From Agapetus fuscipes (taxonomy: Eukaryota > Arthropoda > Insecta > Trichoptera > Glossosomatidae): a stretch of 64,000 bases of DNA. Positions 40,176-50,700 of the stretch are shown piece by piece. The DNA is taken from NCBI GenBank assembly GCA_951799405.1, contig OX637336.1:17403479-17467478 (forward strand). The letters are read 5' to 3'. Below the pieces are notes generated by a model that saw only the letters and a list, made by a program, of their open reading frames with translations, was not told where the DNA came from and searched no databases. Numbering within the stretch: the stretch's first letter is position 1; each line of letters opens with the position of its first letter. The translations under genes were made by a program, and so were the position numbers.

Positions 40176-42009
40176 ATGTAACTTTATATAACAAACAATC
40201 ACTGAGTAAAATAATAAAATTAAAATGTACAAAATATCTAAAAAAAATGAGAATTCGAAATTAAAATAGCCTTAGCCGCCAACATTGCAGATCAACCACC
40301 ATTTTTTCGGTCCTTGCAAACTTCTTTCATTACATCCAGAGTCAACCAATAACAAAATATTTGTACGCCTTTTCCCTTAGCAACCTAGCCGGGTGATGAC
40401 ACAATATTGTCTATGCCAATGCACGTGCGGACTCCAAATCAGCACCATAAACAATCCAAAGCTAACACATAACTTCAAATAATGTATGAAAGTAAATAAT
40501 ATGTATGTAGTAGTGGCTTGGTTCAAATTTAAGCGCAACTAATGTTTAGAAATGTTTGTTATCCCGTTCAATACTGTCCAATATTGTTGTAAGCCATTAT
40601 ATTGTTTCGAAATGTAATCGAAGTTATGTTATTTGCAACTAAACGTGACATAAGCAATCTCTGGATTGTCATTTCGTGTCAAATTTTCCGCCTGCATTCC
40701 TGTCAAACGTTGCAATGTAGCCAACTTCACAATAATCTGATAAGGCTTCACAGTTTCCATATAAGTCATAAGGGTCGTATAACAAGTTTGGATTGAACTG
40801 ACTCATATCAGAACTAAACCTAGAAGTTATTTAAAAATATAATATTATTAATCTGTACACAAATTATCAACTTTATATTTTACTCAACTTCTTGTGAATC
40901 TTCTGTTTTTTTCGAAAGTAGTTAATTACTAATTCCAATCTCTTGTTTTTTAAAGTTGTTCAAAATGTCTCATGAAAATAATTGTATTGTTGTTATGCAA
41001 GTCGTTTTTGTGACATTATAGTGGTATTATTTTGTCAAAAAAACACGAATATTATAATTTGTTAGTTATTTGCATTGCATTGTAGTTAAAATGTGATGAA
41101 ATTAAAAGGCAAATCTACAGATGCTCTGGTCACCCGTAAAAATGTGTATACGATCAAGTTAATTATATTTTTTCTAGTTTTTATGGCTCATTATGATATA
41201 CGTCACTTTAGCCCCTTATTATTACGTGTGAAAACAGAATGGGTAGGTACAAAATACTGTAAAATATGAGTCACCACGTCGCGGCTCTAGGCGCGCGTTC
41301 TTTATTTAAATTCAAAATAACGCGTTCGCTGATTCGAATTTCAAATGTTGCGCGGTGTGGCCAGGCGCACATATGAATTATGATTTTATCGATGAATTAT
41401 TGGTGTTGCCATAATCAAAATGCGTTCGAATGCATTTAAATTTACAATAGACATTTTATGATGCATGGCCCGTCTCTAGGTACAGACTTTTGGTTGTAAA
41501 TTTTACAAATTGTAGGGATGGGCCATGTTTTTTTGATGTTATATTATAAAAGTTGAATTTATTGTAGAGAAGATACCGTTATACGACAAAATGTTTTTTT
41601 TTAAATAAAGATGTTTATTAAAATATCCCTACCATATTATTAAAAAAAATTGAATGGAATTGTAGGTTTTGAAGATAACGGTAAAAATATCATGGATGGA
41701 ACGGAAATCTAGCGATAGATTTTTGACAATAATGAGCTGGAAGACAATGGATGTCTTCCAGCGGAGACAAATAGTCTCCCCAGTGCTTGTTTGACTTATC
41801 TACCATTTGATTCAAATACGGCCTTTAAATGGCAAGGTCTTAAGAATCACATTCTGCACGATCTGAGCTAAGAAAAAAGTCATAAAACATAATAATGTAG
41901 GAGCTGTTTTTAATATTTTCAAAATCAATTTCCTGCACTCATAAGACACATTGGTCCAGTACACATACAAACATTACTGATTTGAAATTACATCTGTTGG
42001 AAATAAGAC
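40176..42009. other. Long AT-rich interval
   Basis: 40262-40350 is a minus-strand LINE 3' remnant like 5275-5555. A CpG-rich patch lies at 41280-41360. A perfect hairpin GCTGGAAGACA/TGTCTTCCAGC is at about 41733-41760. 41850-41985 is an inverse match to 19.9 kb. No gene. Confidence 0.5.
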
Positions 42010-42625
42010 AAACAATCACAAAGGGACGAAATGGCTATCGAAACAAGGCACTGCCTTAACAAGAGGATGGCAACCAGTAGTGTCAAATCATTAGCACAAC
42101 AAGGCACTGCCTTTACAAGAGGATGGTGAACCATAGAGACAAATGGCTAGAACAAAAAAACACTGCCTTTACAAGAAAATTGTGACCAGTAGGGTCAAAC
42201 CACTAGCACAACAAGGCTCTGCCTTTACAAGAGGATGGTGAACCATAGAGACAAATGGAAAGAGCAACAAGGCACTGCATTTGCAAGAGGATGGCAACCA
42301 GTAGTGTCAAATCACTAGCACAACAAGGCACTGCCTTAACAAGAGGAGGATGAACCATAGAGACAAATGGCTAGAGCAACAAGGCACTGCATTTGCAAGA
42401 GGATGGCAACCAGTAGTGTCAAATCACTAGCACAACAAGGCACTGCCTTTACAAGAGGATGGTGAACCATAGAGACAAATGGCTAGAGCAACAAGGCACT
42501 GCCTTTACAAGAGGATGGTGAACCATAGAGACAAATGGCTAGAGCAACAAGGCACTGCCTTTACAAGAGGATGGTGAACCATAGAGACAAATGGCTAGAG
42601 CAACAAGGCACTGCATTCAGAAGAC
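42010..42625. repeat. Minisatellite with two alternating unit types
   Basis: About 11 units of 50-57 bp all contain AACAAGGCACTGC(C/A)TTTACAAGAGGATGG. Some continue with AACCAGTAGTGTCAAATCAC (type 1), others with TGAACCATAGAGACAAATGG (type 2). The types alternate at the left. The last three units are all type 2, which suggests recent expansion at the right. Confidence 0.85.
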
Positions 42626-43032
42626 AATTATCAGACAACGAAATATTTCAATTTCAACATCTTAACTGTTTGACAGGATATTCCGTTCAAAAATTTTGAG
42701 TCCCATGGTTTTGGGATTTAGGGTTGGGACCTGTTAGAGTTTTCGCGTTTTATTTTCCCGGGATTAATAGCCGGGGTCTGTTTCTCGCTCGCCTTTCATC
42801 CATCAGGGCTTCCCCTGATCGAAGCCTTAAAGCGTCTCTCTCATTTATCACACAACACACCCCCTCCCACCCACCCCACTTTCACACTTTTTGAGATTGC
42901 ATCTCAAAACCGGTATTTACTGGTGTTCCAACATTTTTTACCAAGTCTTATATAAATACAAGTCTTGTAACAAGGTAATTTTAACAAAAAAAATTTTTTT
43001 CATAAAACATCTATTATCGAATAACATTACTT
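42626..43032. other. Unassigned interval
   Basis: A C-rich stretch (ACACACCCCCTCCCACCCAC) lies near 42855. No ORF. Confidence 0.45.
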
Positions 43033-43490
43033 ACCGGTCCGTAGTTCAGTGGTTACATTTCGGACTCTGAATGGAAGGTTGTGGGTTCGAATCCCGGCGG
43101 AGCACAAAAAATTTACCATTTATATTTTCAAATTTGCTCTTCGCTGGTTTAAAAGTATCATAAACCTTTACCAATGACCGATCACCAAATGTCCATCCAG
43201 CCTTACAGGAACTGGGTCTTGCTTGAGAATTGTCGCTTTGTAGCGGCGACGACCAAGCTCGTAAAAAGGTCGATAGCTCAATTGGTAGACTGCTTGCATT
43301 CCATGCCGAGAGCAAGGGTCCGATCTCAAGGCTTACTCAGCCTTCACAAGAAATGAGAACCAGCCCCTCCAGAAGCTGGGAAAACCCCACTTACCCGTAA
43401 AAATAAATAGGTCCAGAATCGCCACATGCAACCCCTTCGGGGCTAACGCAGGCAAGAAGTTACACTATATGTGTAGCTTAGTTGCGTTTT
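43033..43490 (+). repeat. Composite dimeric SINE A+B
   Basis: SINE A from 43036 (CCGGTCCGTAGTTCAGTGGT, B box GGTTCGAATCCC) runs through GACGACCAAGCTCGTAAAAA to SINE B from 43267 (GGTCGATAGCTCAATTGG). The B part lacks the AAATGATTTCCGTTTCGG segment. Confidence 0.85.
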
Positions 43491-43871
43491 TGCGTTAACC
43501 GTTTATAAATCACAAAATTAGATCGCAATCCCGGAAATGCTGAATCCCAGTTTCATCCATCTCTCCACTTTCTCTTAATATCATGTTCCTACTTCATCTC
43601 ATCCACTTTATTTCCAAAACATACCGTAGGTACCATGCATTAAACACTCGAGGGAGGGAAGCTTTTTGTTATTTCTCTTACGGGTTACTGTAGCTGTTGC
43701 CCTATTCATGTTTCCACTACGAGTGGCTAAAGAATTTTGAAAATAATGAAACAAAGAATTTTGCATCAAATATCCCAACCTTAAAGCTGCAATCCTGCTC
43801 ATGTCAATATTCAAATGTCTATTAAAAAATAAATTGTACAAATTTGTTTAAGATTTAAAAAAATATTTTAT
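43491..43871. other. Unassigned interval
   Basis: No coding or repeat relation seen. Confidence 0.45.
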
Positions 43872-43905
43872 CTAATGTTTTATTATTTTTTCTTTCAGGT
43901 AAGGC
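43872..43905 (+). promoter_or_regulatory. Candidate recursive splice site (ratchet point)
   Basis: A branch-like CTAAT at 43872-43876, a T-rich tract (TTTTATTATTTTTTCTTTCAG) and CAG directly joined to GTAAGG (AG 43897-43898, GT 43899) form an acceptor fused to a donor. That is the ratchet-point consensus used in long insect introns. A further donor, AATT|GTGAGT, lies about 58 bp downstream, as seen for recursive-splice exons. It has the same strand as the exon at 5609. Confidence 0.45.
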
Positions 43906-44029
43906 CTTTATATTTTGGAATTTCACGTACAACTGAAAGTATGTCTGCTTTAAATTGTGAGTATTCATTTTATTTATCTAACTTACCTATTCTATAAAAA
44001 CCTTGAACCACGTGAGGAGTATAACTTGC

Positions 44030-44395
44030 AAAAGTAGAGAGAGGTAGAGGTAAGAAATAATGGGTGAAAGGCAAATGCAAGTTGAAAGAGGATGTGAAAG
44101 TAAAGGTACAAAATAATGTGATGGGATGGTTTGGACATGTAGAAAGAACAGACGATGAAAAACTTACAAAGTGTATATATACAGAGAAAATTTGAAAGGG
44201 AAAAGAGGAAAGGGAAGACCAAAAGTATGGCTGGATCAGATTGAGGAAATCGTGAATGAACGGAATAAGAGAAGGATGTATGAAAAGGTGATGGATATGA
44301 ATGAATTTAAAGAGGACAGGAAAATATGGAGGCAAATCTGCAGAAGCTCAAGCCACTCCTAGTGGAATGGCGACAGAGTTAAAGTTACAGTTACG
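44030..44395 (+). pseudogene. LINE 3' end, RTE-like family
   Basis: Reads GWFGHVERTDDEKLTKCIY, then GKRGKGRPKVWLDQI (the basic G-R-P-x-x-R-W box of non-LTR RT C-termini), then EDRKIWRQICRSSSHS and a stop. It ends GCCACTCCTAGTGGAATGGC. 5'-truncated and dead. Confidence 0.7.
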
Positions 44396-44432
44396 GGGGT
44401 GTTTATGGAAATGTTTGTTACTCTGGTTTCCT

Positions 44433-44835
44433 TGACTAATATGCTGGTATGAGGCTGAACCCCCATGCTGTAAAAACTTTTGTTCACTTTTGCCAATGCC
44501 ACCCCGGTTTCAGAGAAAGGTGGCAGTAGTTGCAATGTGTATGTTCATGTGAGGTTAGGCATATTTTGTATGCACACATACATTGACTTATGTGTTGGTA
44601 TGCAGCTGACCACCCATGCTGTAGAAAATGGTTCACTTTGCCAATGTCACTCCTGTTTCAGGGAAGGTCGGCAGGAGTTGCAGGGTGTATGTCCATTTGA
44701 GATTCGGTTTTCATGTTGTAGGTTCACATGCGGCATGCGCAAGCGCGAGTTTGTACCTGTCTGCTTGTGAGAATGCACGTATGTGAATCTGCAATGTTAC
44801 ATATCTTTGCAACTTGGATTAGATTAGATTAGATA
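44433..44835 (+). repeat. Truncated GTR followed by a full GTR copy
   Basis: 44433-44578 is the head to the second hairpin. 44579-44835 is a full copy ending GATTAGATTAGATTAGATA, with the second hairpin CACATGCGGCATGCG. Confidence 0.8.
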
Positions 44836-45237
44836 CGTGCAGCATGGTTAAGCGTGAACTTACATGTCAGTTACAGTTACAGTTTAACCTCATTGGTTTT
44901 TTAAAAAGGGAAAACCTCACTTCATTTCTTGTCTGACATTTTGTTTTTGTGATTTGCTCCACGGCCGTTTTGCTGGAGCTCTCTTGACACAACGACTCCT
45001 CATATAAAATTCATGTGACCATCCGACCGGTCTATTTCCACAGGGCACGAAGCGCGCCCTACCTCCCGGAGACTTGGGCTCACTTTGCTGAGCCTTTACA
45101 ATCAGTGCGTCAAAAGGGAGGATGTGATTTTAACTGTCAGCCCATTTATTTTCATACAAATTGTATGGAGAACATTTGACCGCGAGATCAGCTGTTCACG
45201 CGCCGTCTCATTCTAAGTTATTTCCTGGTATGAATCC
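44836..45237. other. GC-richer interval, no gene supported
   Basis: 44990-45130 (GGGCACGAAGCGCGCCC) is richer in GC than its surroundings and has an open frame, but no good splice donor follows. I leave it uncalled. Confidence 0.35.
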
Positions 45238-45510
45238 CTTGACTTATAGGTTTGTATGAGGCTGACCACGCAAAGTGTAAAAAAATGGTTCACTTTACCA
45301 ATGTAACCCCTGTTTCAGGGAACGTTGGCAAGCGTTGCAGTTGTTGACTTATGTTCATTTGATTTTTTTTTTCATTGAGTTTCATTCAATTTCATTGAGT
45401 TTTTATGTTTAAATCCACATGCGGGATGTGTAAACGCGAATTAATACGTATCTGGTTATGGAATGCATTTAATATGAATCTTAATTGAAATATATTTGTA
45501 ACATAGATTT
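45238..45510 (+). repeat. GTR repeat copy
   Basis: Full copy with a short T-rich insertion in the middle (GATTTTTTTTTCATTGAGTT) and a degraded tail. Confidence 0.75.
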
Positions 45511-46130
45511 TAGATTACTCGGATTTATAGGTGAATATGTTAAAACGTCCCACTCTTAAATCACGTTTGTCAGACAGTAGACATAATAAATTAAAGAAGC
45601 TAATTTTACGAGACGTGAATCAATCGTCTTCTTCTTTTTTCGTTCTTTATCTTCTTTCTATCTTGTTTCCGTATCCCGAGGCTTTCTGTTATCTTTTATT
45701 ATCTCTTCAAAATCATTACGCAAAATTGCAACGCATAACGACCCGGTCTCACATATCGTAGGAACGACTGTATTACACTTAAACCTCAATATACACGTGC
45801 TTTGGTTCACGAGCATTTTTTACCGAAGAAACAAAATAATTAAACTTCTAATAATTGACATCCAGCCACTTTTTTCTGGTCTCTTCACTGTTCTGCATTC
45901 ATTAGGATTTGTCATCACAAATATCCTCTCCAGGCTCTGATGGTCCATTCAATCCTTTCCTTTCATTCATTACTTTCAAAAGCGTTAAATTATTATTTGT
46001 ATTGCAATAGTCAATTATTATAAATCACAAGTCTTTCATTACATACCCACCCATCACTTTTTTCATACGTCTTCTCTGCCATTAATTTTTAGAAATTATT
46101 TCTTAAGTTTATTTTGTTGAAGACAGACAT
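45511..46130. other. AT-rich interval, nothing recognised
   Basis: Pyrimidine-rich, without family features. Confidence 0.45.
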
Positions 46131-46134
46131 TTGT

Positions 46135-46260
46135 GCATTACATACCTCAAGGGTTTTCTGCGAAATTGGTTGTCACTAGTCACCGTGAAACTTCTATCAG
46201 TTAATGTAAGGCTGGATGAACCTTTGTGACCTGTCATGAGTGATTTTCCGAGCTCTGCTG
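46135..46260 (-). repeat. SINE A remnant (minus)
   Basis: TACCTCAAGGGTTTTCTGCG and AAGGCTGGATGAACCTTTGT match the 3' part of SINE A. The tRNA head is gone. Confidence 0.6.
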
Positions 46261-46379
46261 GGTGTTGCTGTCAGAGGTTTCTACCATTCCACTACGATAA
46301 TTTTATTTTATTTTTTTATTTAATCAAATCTTACGTATACTGGGTCAGATGGGTAAAATTGTGAAATAATGGGATATAC

Positions 46380-46520
46380 AATGCAAATGTAAGAACAAGA
46401 AATGTATGAAAAATGTGATGGATGTGAATGAATTGAAAGCGGCGTGCAAGGATAGAAAAAAATGGAAGCGAATCTACCGAGGCGCTGGCTTCTCCTAGCG
46501 GAATGGCTGCAGGGTTACAT
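46380..46520 (+). pseudogene. LINE 3' remnant
   Basis: Same 3' family as 44030: GTGATGGATGTGAATGAATT, then CTCCTAGCGGAATGGC. Only the last ~140 bp remain. Confidence 0.55.
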
Positions 46521-47155
46521 TATATCCTTAATCTACGACTCATCTTTTTATTTTAATTATATTATATTTTACAAGCTCCTCTTTATTTCAAGAACACATC
46601 GAAATGAAATCTTTTCACTTTTTGTTTTGGTGTACGAACAAAATAATCTTATTCAAATACCAAGGCCTCTCTGTTTATATGATTATTTTTTCTAAGATAG
46701 TTCTTTCTGCACAAAATCTGACGCACGCTATTTGACATTTCGGACGGGCATTTGCCGCCAAAATGTGTCATGTCCGAATCTTTATATCTTCCTCTATCTT
46801 TCCCTTTATTTTCTTTTCGTGTGATTCCCGCCGTTTCAGAGATATAACTGGAAATGTATTTTTCTGTCCATATTTTTTTATAGTTTGCCGAAAAAGCTGA
46901 CCGCATATGATATATTTTTAGGTTCATTGACTCTTTTCTGTATTTCGAACTGAAAAAGTGGCATATTAAGCTGACATGGGTTTCTCAAATAAATGCACTT
47001 TTAGTCCTGTTTTTTGCGAGAGGCAATCCTAAAAAATGTGAACATCATAATAGTTTAGAAGTTTTTTTCATGAGCACCTCCTTATTTCTCAAATCAGTGA
47101 ATATGAAGATACTTATTCCGTTGTTTTACCTATGGTGATTTGTGAGTCGGTCAAT
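46521..47155. other. Unassigned interval with a dispersed repeat copy
   Basis: 46949-47100 matches the 16926-17166 repeat (ACATGGGTTTCTCAAATAAA). 47155-47235 is a short LINE 3' remnant (minus). Otherwise nothing. Confidence 0.5.
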
Positions 47156-47269
47156 GTAACTCTTTTGCGATTCCACAAGGGGGGGCCAGAGCCTCAGCAA
47201 ATTTGCTTGCACTTCTTCTTTTCGTCGCATACCTTTCGATGATTATTCAGAACTTTCTTCATCACAATT

Positions 47270-47664
47270 CCTTGACTTATAGGTTAGTATGAGGCTGACC
47301 ACTCATGCTGTGAAAAATGGTTCTATTTGCCAATGTTAACCCTGTTTCAGGGAAAGACGGCAAGAGTTTCAGGGATTATGTTTATTTGAAAGTGAGTTTT
47401 TTTTTTATGTTGTAAGTCCACATGCGGCATGTATAAGCGTGAACTTACACGTGTCTGCTTGTGTGATTTCATTTAATATGAATTTTAAATGTAATATATA
47501 TCTTTGTAGCTTTAATTAGATTAGATTAGATAAGTTGGTATGAGGTGACCACTCATACCTTAAAAAAATGTTTACTTTGCCATTGTCACCCCTGTTTCAG
47601 GGAAGGTCGGCAGAATTTGCACGGCTTATGTTCATTTGAGGTTTGGATTTTAATTTGTTTAACA
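47270..47664 (+). repeat. GTR full copy followed by truncated GTR
   Basis: 47270-47525 is a full copy. 47533-47664 is cut just before the second hairpin (after TTTGGATTTTAATTTG) by the hammerhead-bearing element. Confidence 0.8.
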
Positions 47665-47895
47665 AACGCAGGTCGGCCATGTGTCGAATTCCTAAGAAAT
47701 GACCTAAATGATTCAAATTCCACACATGGCCGTCCTGCATCCCCTTCTTCCCTTATACCCTCACACGACGACACTCTCAACGATTGAACCCTTTCATAGT
47801 TATTTAGCCACCTGAAGATGCAAACGGATTGTTTGCGAAACCGGTCGTGGAACTTGATATACCTACCCGCTGTAATAACAAAAAAACTTGTTTAT
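47665..47895 (+). repeat. Hammerhead-bearing repeat with stem-loop, locus 5
   Basis: 47669-47740 is a long imperfect hairpin (GCAGGTCGGCCATGTG pairs with CACACATGGCCGTCCTGC). The hammerhead-like motif follows at 47808. The layout resembles Penelope-like pseudo-LTR DNA, but there is no RT. Confidence 0.55.
47808..47850 (+). ncRNA. Hammerhead-ribozyme-like motif, locus 5
   Basis: CCAC, CTGAAGA core, one unpaired T, stem II GCAAAC/GTTTGC, GAA, helix III ACCGGT, C at the cleavage position, GTGG pairing with CCAC. The best-formed copy in the window. Confidence 0.65.
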
Positions 47896-48182
47896 TTTTT
47901 ATGTTTATTTGTTTTTAAGTACGAGTTATTTAAGTGATTGCATCATTTGAATTTTATTTATTTAATGTGGTACTTGGTCCATTTGATAAATGCCTAATGC
48001 TGTTACAAAACTCGATGTCAGAGTTCGCCCATAAACATGTCACTTTACGCATTTCAAGACGCACTTTAAATAAGCTGGAAGATGATGTCCGTTTAAGTCC
48101 ATTTAATTTGATTTCTCACTGACAACATTGTATTTGTTTTGCAATCGCATCCTTACCCTGAGTATAAAATATACTAACCTAC
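47896..48182. other. Unassigned interval
   Basis: AT-rich, no family features. Confidence 0.45.
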
Positions 48183-48186
48183 ACAT

Positions 48187-48443
48187 CGCACGCTAATCAT
48201 AAAGAGCAGTAACTCAAAAAATAAGAATGTTGGGAAATCACGTTTACTGGTTGAAATGAAAAAGGCGACCGATGTTTTATTTTGGTCATATTCGTCTAAA
48301 TTGAACAGTTGTCGCATTATTTCTATTCTTCTCGCATTGTTCTTGCGTTTTATTACAAAATCTCAATTTTCCCTATTTTTGAGTTATTCGTCTTTATTTA
48401 TTCTTGCCATGATTGCCATTAAGATGTCCATATTAAGCGTGCG
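48187..48443. mobile_element. CGCACG-type MITE, copy 2
   Basis: Ends CGCACGCTAATCATAAAG and ATTAAGCGTGCG. It is flanked by ACAT at 48183-48186 and 48444-48447. The interior matches copy 3 (TTGGGAAATCACGTTTA, GCGACCGATGTTTTAT). Confidence 0.8.
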
Positions 48444-48464
48444 ACATGTCGTAGGAATTCAAAA

Positions 48465-48625
48465 ATGATTCCATGGCAAGATGTCCATAGACAGAATGCC
48501 CAACGACACAATTTCCACTGTCAATTTGACCACCGACAAAATGTCCACGCGAAAAAATATCCACGCGACAGAATGTCCACCCGACAATATGTCCACGTGG
48601 CATAATGTCCACCGACAAAATCTGC
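48465..48625. repeat. Minisatellite, ~16-20-bp units
   Basis: About eight units of GACAAAATGTCCAC type with variation. Translated it would give repeated V-D-I-L-S-G-G-H, but I see no gene. Confidence 0.8.
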
Positions 48626-48644
48626 TTATTTCTGACACTATATA

Positions 48645-48920
48645 ATCCATAATCTAAGTTGCAAAGATATAATATTCACATTTAAAGCTCATATCAAATG
48701 CATGCTCATATAAATGCTGAATGCGTACTTACAAATTAAATCCAAACCTCAAATGAACATGAACCCTGCAACTTTTGCCGACCTTCCCTGCAACAGAGGT
48801 GAAATTGGCAAAGTGAACCACTTTTTACAGAATGGGTGGTCAGCCTCATACCAACCTATAAGTCAAGGCCGAAATTTGATCCCGAGCTCTCGGCATGGAA
48901 TGCAAGAACTCTACCCCACA
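48645..48920 (-). repeat. GTR copy (minus) and SINE B head fragment
   Basis: 48645-48870 is a full-length GTR (first hairpin damaged: TCCCTGCAACAG). 48870-48920 is a SINE B tRNA-head piece (GAGCTCTCGGCATGGAATGC). Confidence 0.7.
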
Positions 48921-48939
48921 TCAACTGAAGATGTTAGCG

Positions 48940-49225
48940 TATGCGTAAGTAACTGTAATAACTGTAACTCTGTCGCCATTCCGCTAGGGGGGACCAGAGC
49001 CTCTGCAGAGCTGCCTCCATTTCTTTCTATCCTTACATAGCTCTTTTAATTCATTCATATCCATTACCTTTTAATGCATTTTCTTCTTTCACGCTCACTG
49101 TGTATATCCCATTCTTTCACAATCAGCCAGCCCTCTTACCGGTAAAAATAAGTATGTTCACTGGCCACATACGAACTCTTCGGGAAGAACGTGGCAACGA
49201 GCTACACTATATGTGTATTTGTATA
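48940..49225. repeat. LINE 3' remnant (minus) and SINE B 3' piece (plus)
   Basis: 48945-49120 matches the 44030 LINE 3' end on the minus strand (GCCATTCCGCTAG). 49130-49225 holds GGTAAAAATAAGTATGTTCA and GCTACACTATATGTG of SINE B. Confidence 0.6.
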
Positions 49226-49554
49226 TTACTATATTATTATTTGCGTATTACGAACGTAAGGTTGTACACTTGAGAAGAGGAGAATGTATTTGATCTCTGG
49301 TATGCGTTGGTGTAAGGTCCCTCTAGGAGGAGTGCGTTGTTAATGAATGAGCCCTGTACCCACCTAGGTAGTTGGGTGCACTCCTCATATGGATGTGAGG
49401 TAAGCGCCATATGCACATATTTCACATATCTGAACACAATGGGTGCAAGACAGAAATGCGAACGTCAAATTTTGAAATTACTTAAATTTGAAATTACTTA
49501 AATTTGAATTTTATATTTGTTTTGTTGTGATTTAAAAATGTACCTTGTTGTATC
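49226..49554. other. Unassigned interval
   Basis: No coding features. Contains a direct repeat of TTGAAATTACTTAAATT (49471-49503). Confidence 0.45.
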
Positions 49555-49812
49555 CTTGACTTATTAGTTGATATGTGGCTGACCACAAATGCTGTAGAAA
49601 ATGGTTCACTTTGCCAATGTCACCCCTGTTTCAGGAAAGGTCGGCAAGAGTTGCAAGGTGTATGTTTATTTGCGATTTAGGTTTTTATGTTGTAGGTTCA
49701 CATGCGGCATGTACATTGTACAAGCGCGAACTTATACGAGTTTGCTTGTGAAAATGCATATAATGTGAATCCCCAATGTTACGTATCTTTGCAACTTAGA
49801 TTAGATTAGACT
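49555..49812 (+). repeat. GTR repeat, full length
   Basis: Head, first hairpin (CCCTGTTTCAGG), second hairpin region CACATGCGGCATGTAC and the GATTAGATTAGA tail. Confidence 0.85.
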
Positions 49813-50374
49813 TAAAATAAATATGGTGATGTTTTATTATATCGCCTCCTTTAAAGTAAAACTATTACTTTCCCACCATAATGTAAGAGCAACTTGCAGA
49901 TTAGTATTATGTTTTGTAATTTTAAATATTGTAAAAGTTTTCTTGCTTACTAAAAAAGAAAACAATTAATATGTCACAAAGATATTTGTGTATGAAATGC
50001 ATTTGTCAAAGAATGATATCTGTAACTGTATCCTGCCGCCGTTTCACTGAGGGTGGCCGGTACGTGCCGCACGTGGGTCTCCACTTTTTTCTGTACCTAC
50101 TTGCATATCTCTTTCATCTCTTCAACATTTATCACTTTCCTCATAGATACTATAACATCATTCTCACTCTGCAGGTTCCATTCTTTCGCAATCTCACCTA
50201 TTTGGTCTATCCATTCCTTCACCTTTCCCTGACATTTCCTCTGTACACTTTCTTCGTAAGTCGTTCATTATCCATTCTTTCAAGATGTCCGAACCATCTC
50301 ATTTTAATTTTTTGTACTTTCATTATCAAAATTCTCTTTTAATGTAAAATAAATTTTTTGGTCTTTTTTTGTAA
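49813..50374 (-). pseudogene. AT-rich spacer and LINE 3' remnant (minus)
   Basis: 50030-50330 reads on the minus strand as the RTE-like LINE end (AAATGAGATGGTTCGGACAT family, ending near the GGCCACC-type box). It is interrupted by stops. 49813-50029 shows nothing. Confidence 0.5.
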
Positions 50375-50700
50375 GAACCTACACATACAGCATGTCGGAC
50401 GTTTAATAATAAAGATCAATAACTCAAAAAATAAGAATGTTGGGAAATCACGTTTAAAGTTCAGACAGCCAGTACAACTTGTATGGGATGAAAAAGGCGA
50501 CCGATGTTTTATCTCGGTCATATTCGTCCAAACAATCCTTCTCACATTGTTCTTGCGTTTTATTACAGAATCTCGTTTTATCAATTTTTGAATTATTTCT
50601 CTTTATTATTAAACGTGCGATGTAAGTACGAACTTATTCGTGTCTTTTTGTGGGCATATACTTTTTTTAATGTTAATTATCTTTGTAACATAGATTATAG
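50375..50700 (+). repeat. GTR fragment split by MITE copy 3
   Basis: 50375-50395 (CCTACACATACAGCATGT) and 50620-50700 form the GTR. The MITE lies in the ATGT of its second hairpin, as at 3003. Confidence 0.7.
50396..50619. mobile_element. CGCACG-type MITE, copy 3
   Basis: Ends CGGACGTTTAATAATAAAG and CTTTATTATTAAACGTGCG, an almost perfect inverted repeat. Flanked by ATGT at 50392-50395 and 50620-50623. Confidence 0.8.

Noticed and set aside
42010..42625. CRISPR-like array
   Set aside because: Units are wholly repetitive with two alternating types, not unique spacers, and the genome is eukaryotic.
44990..45170. Possible second exon after TTTCCACAG with a ~55-codon open frame
   Set aside because: No plausible splice donor follows, and the translation shows no family features.
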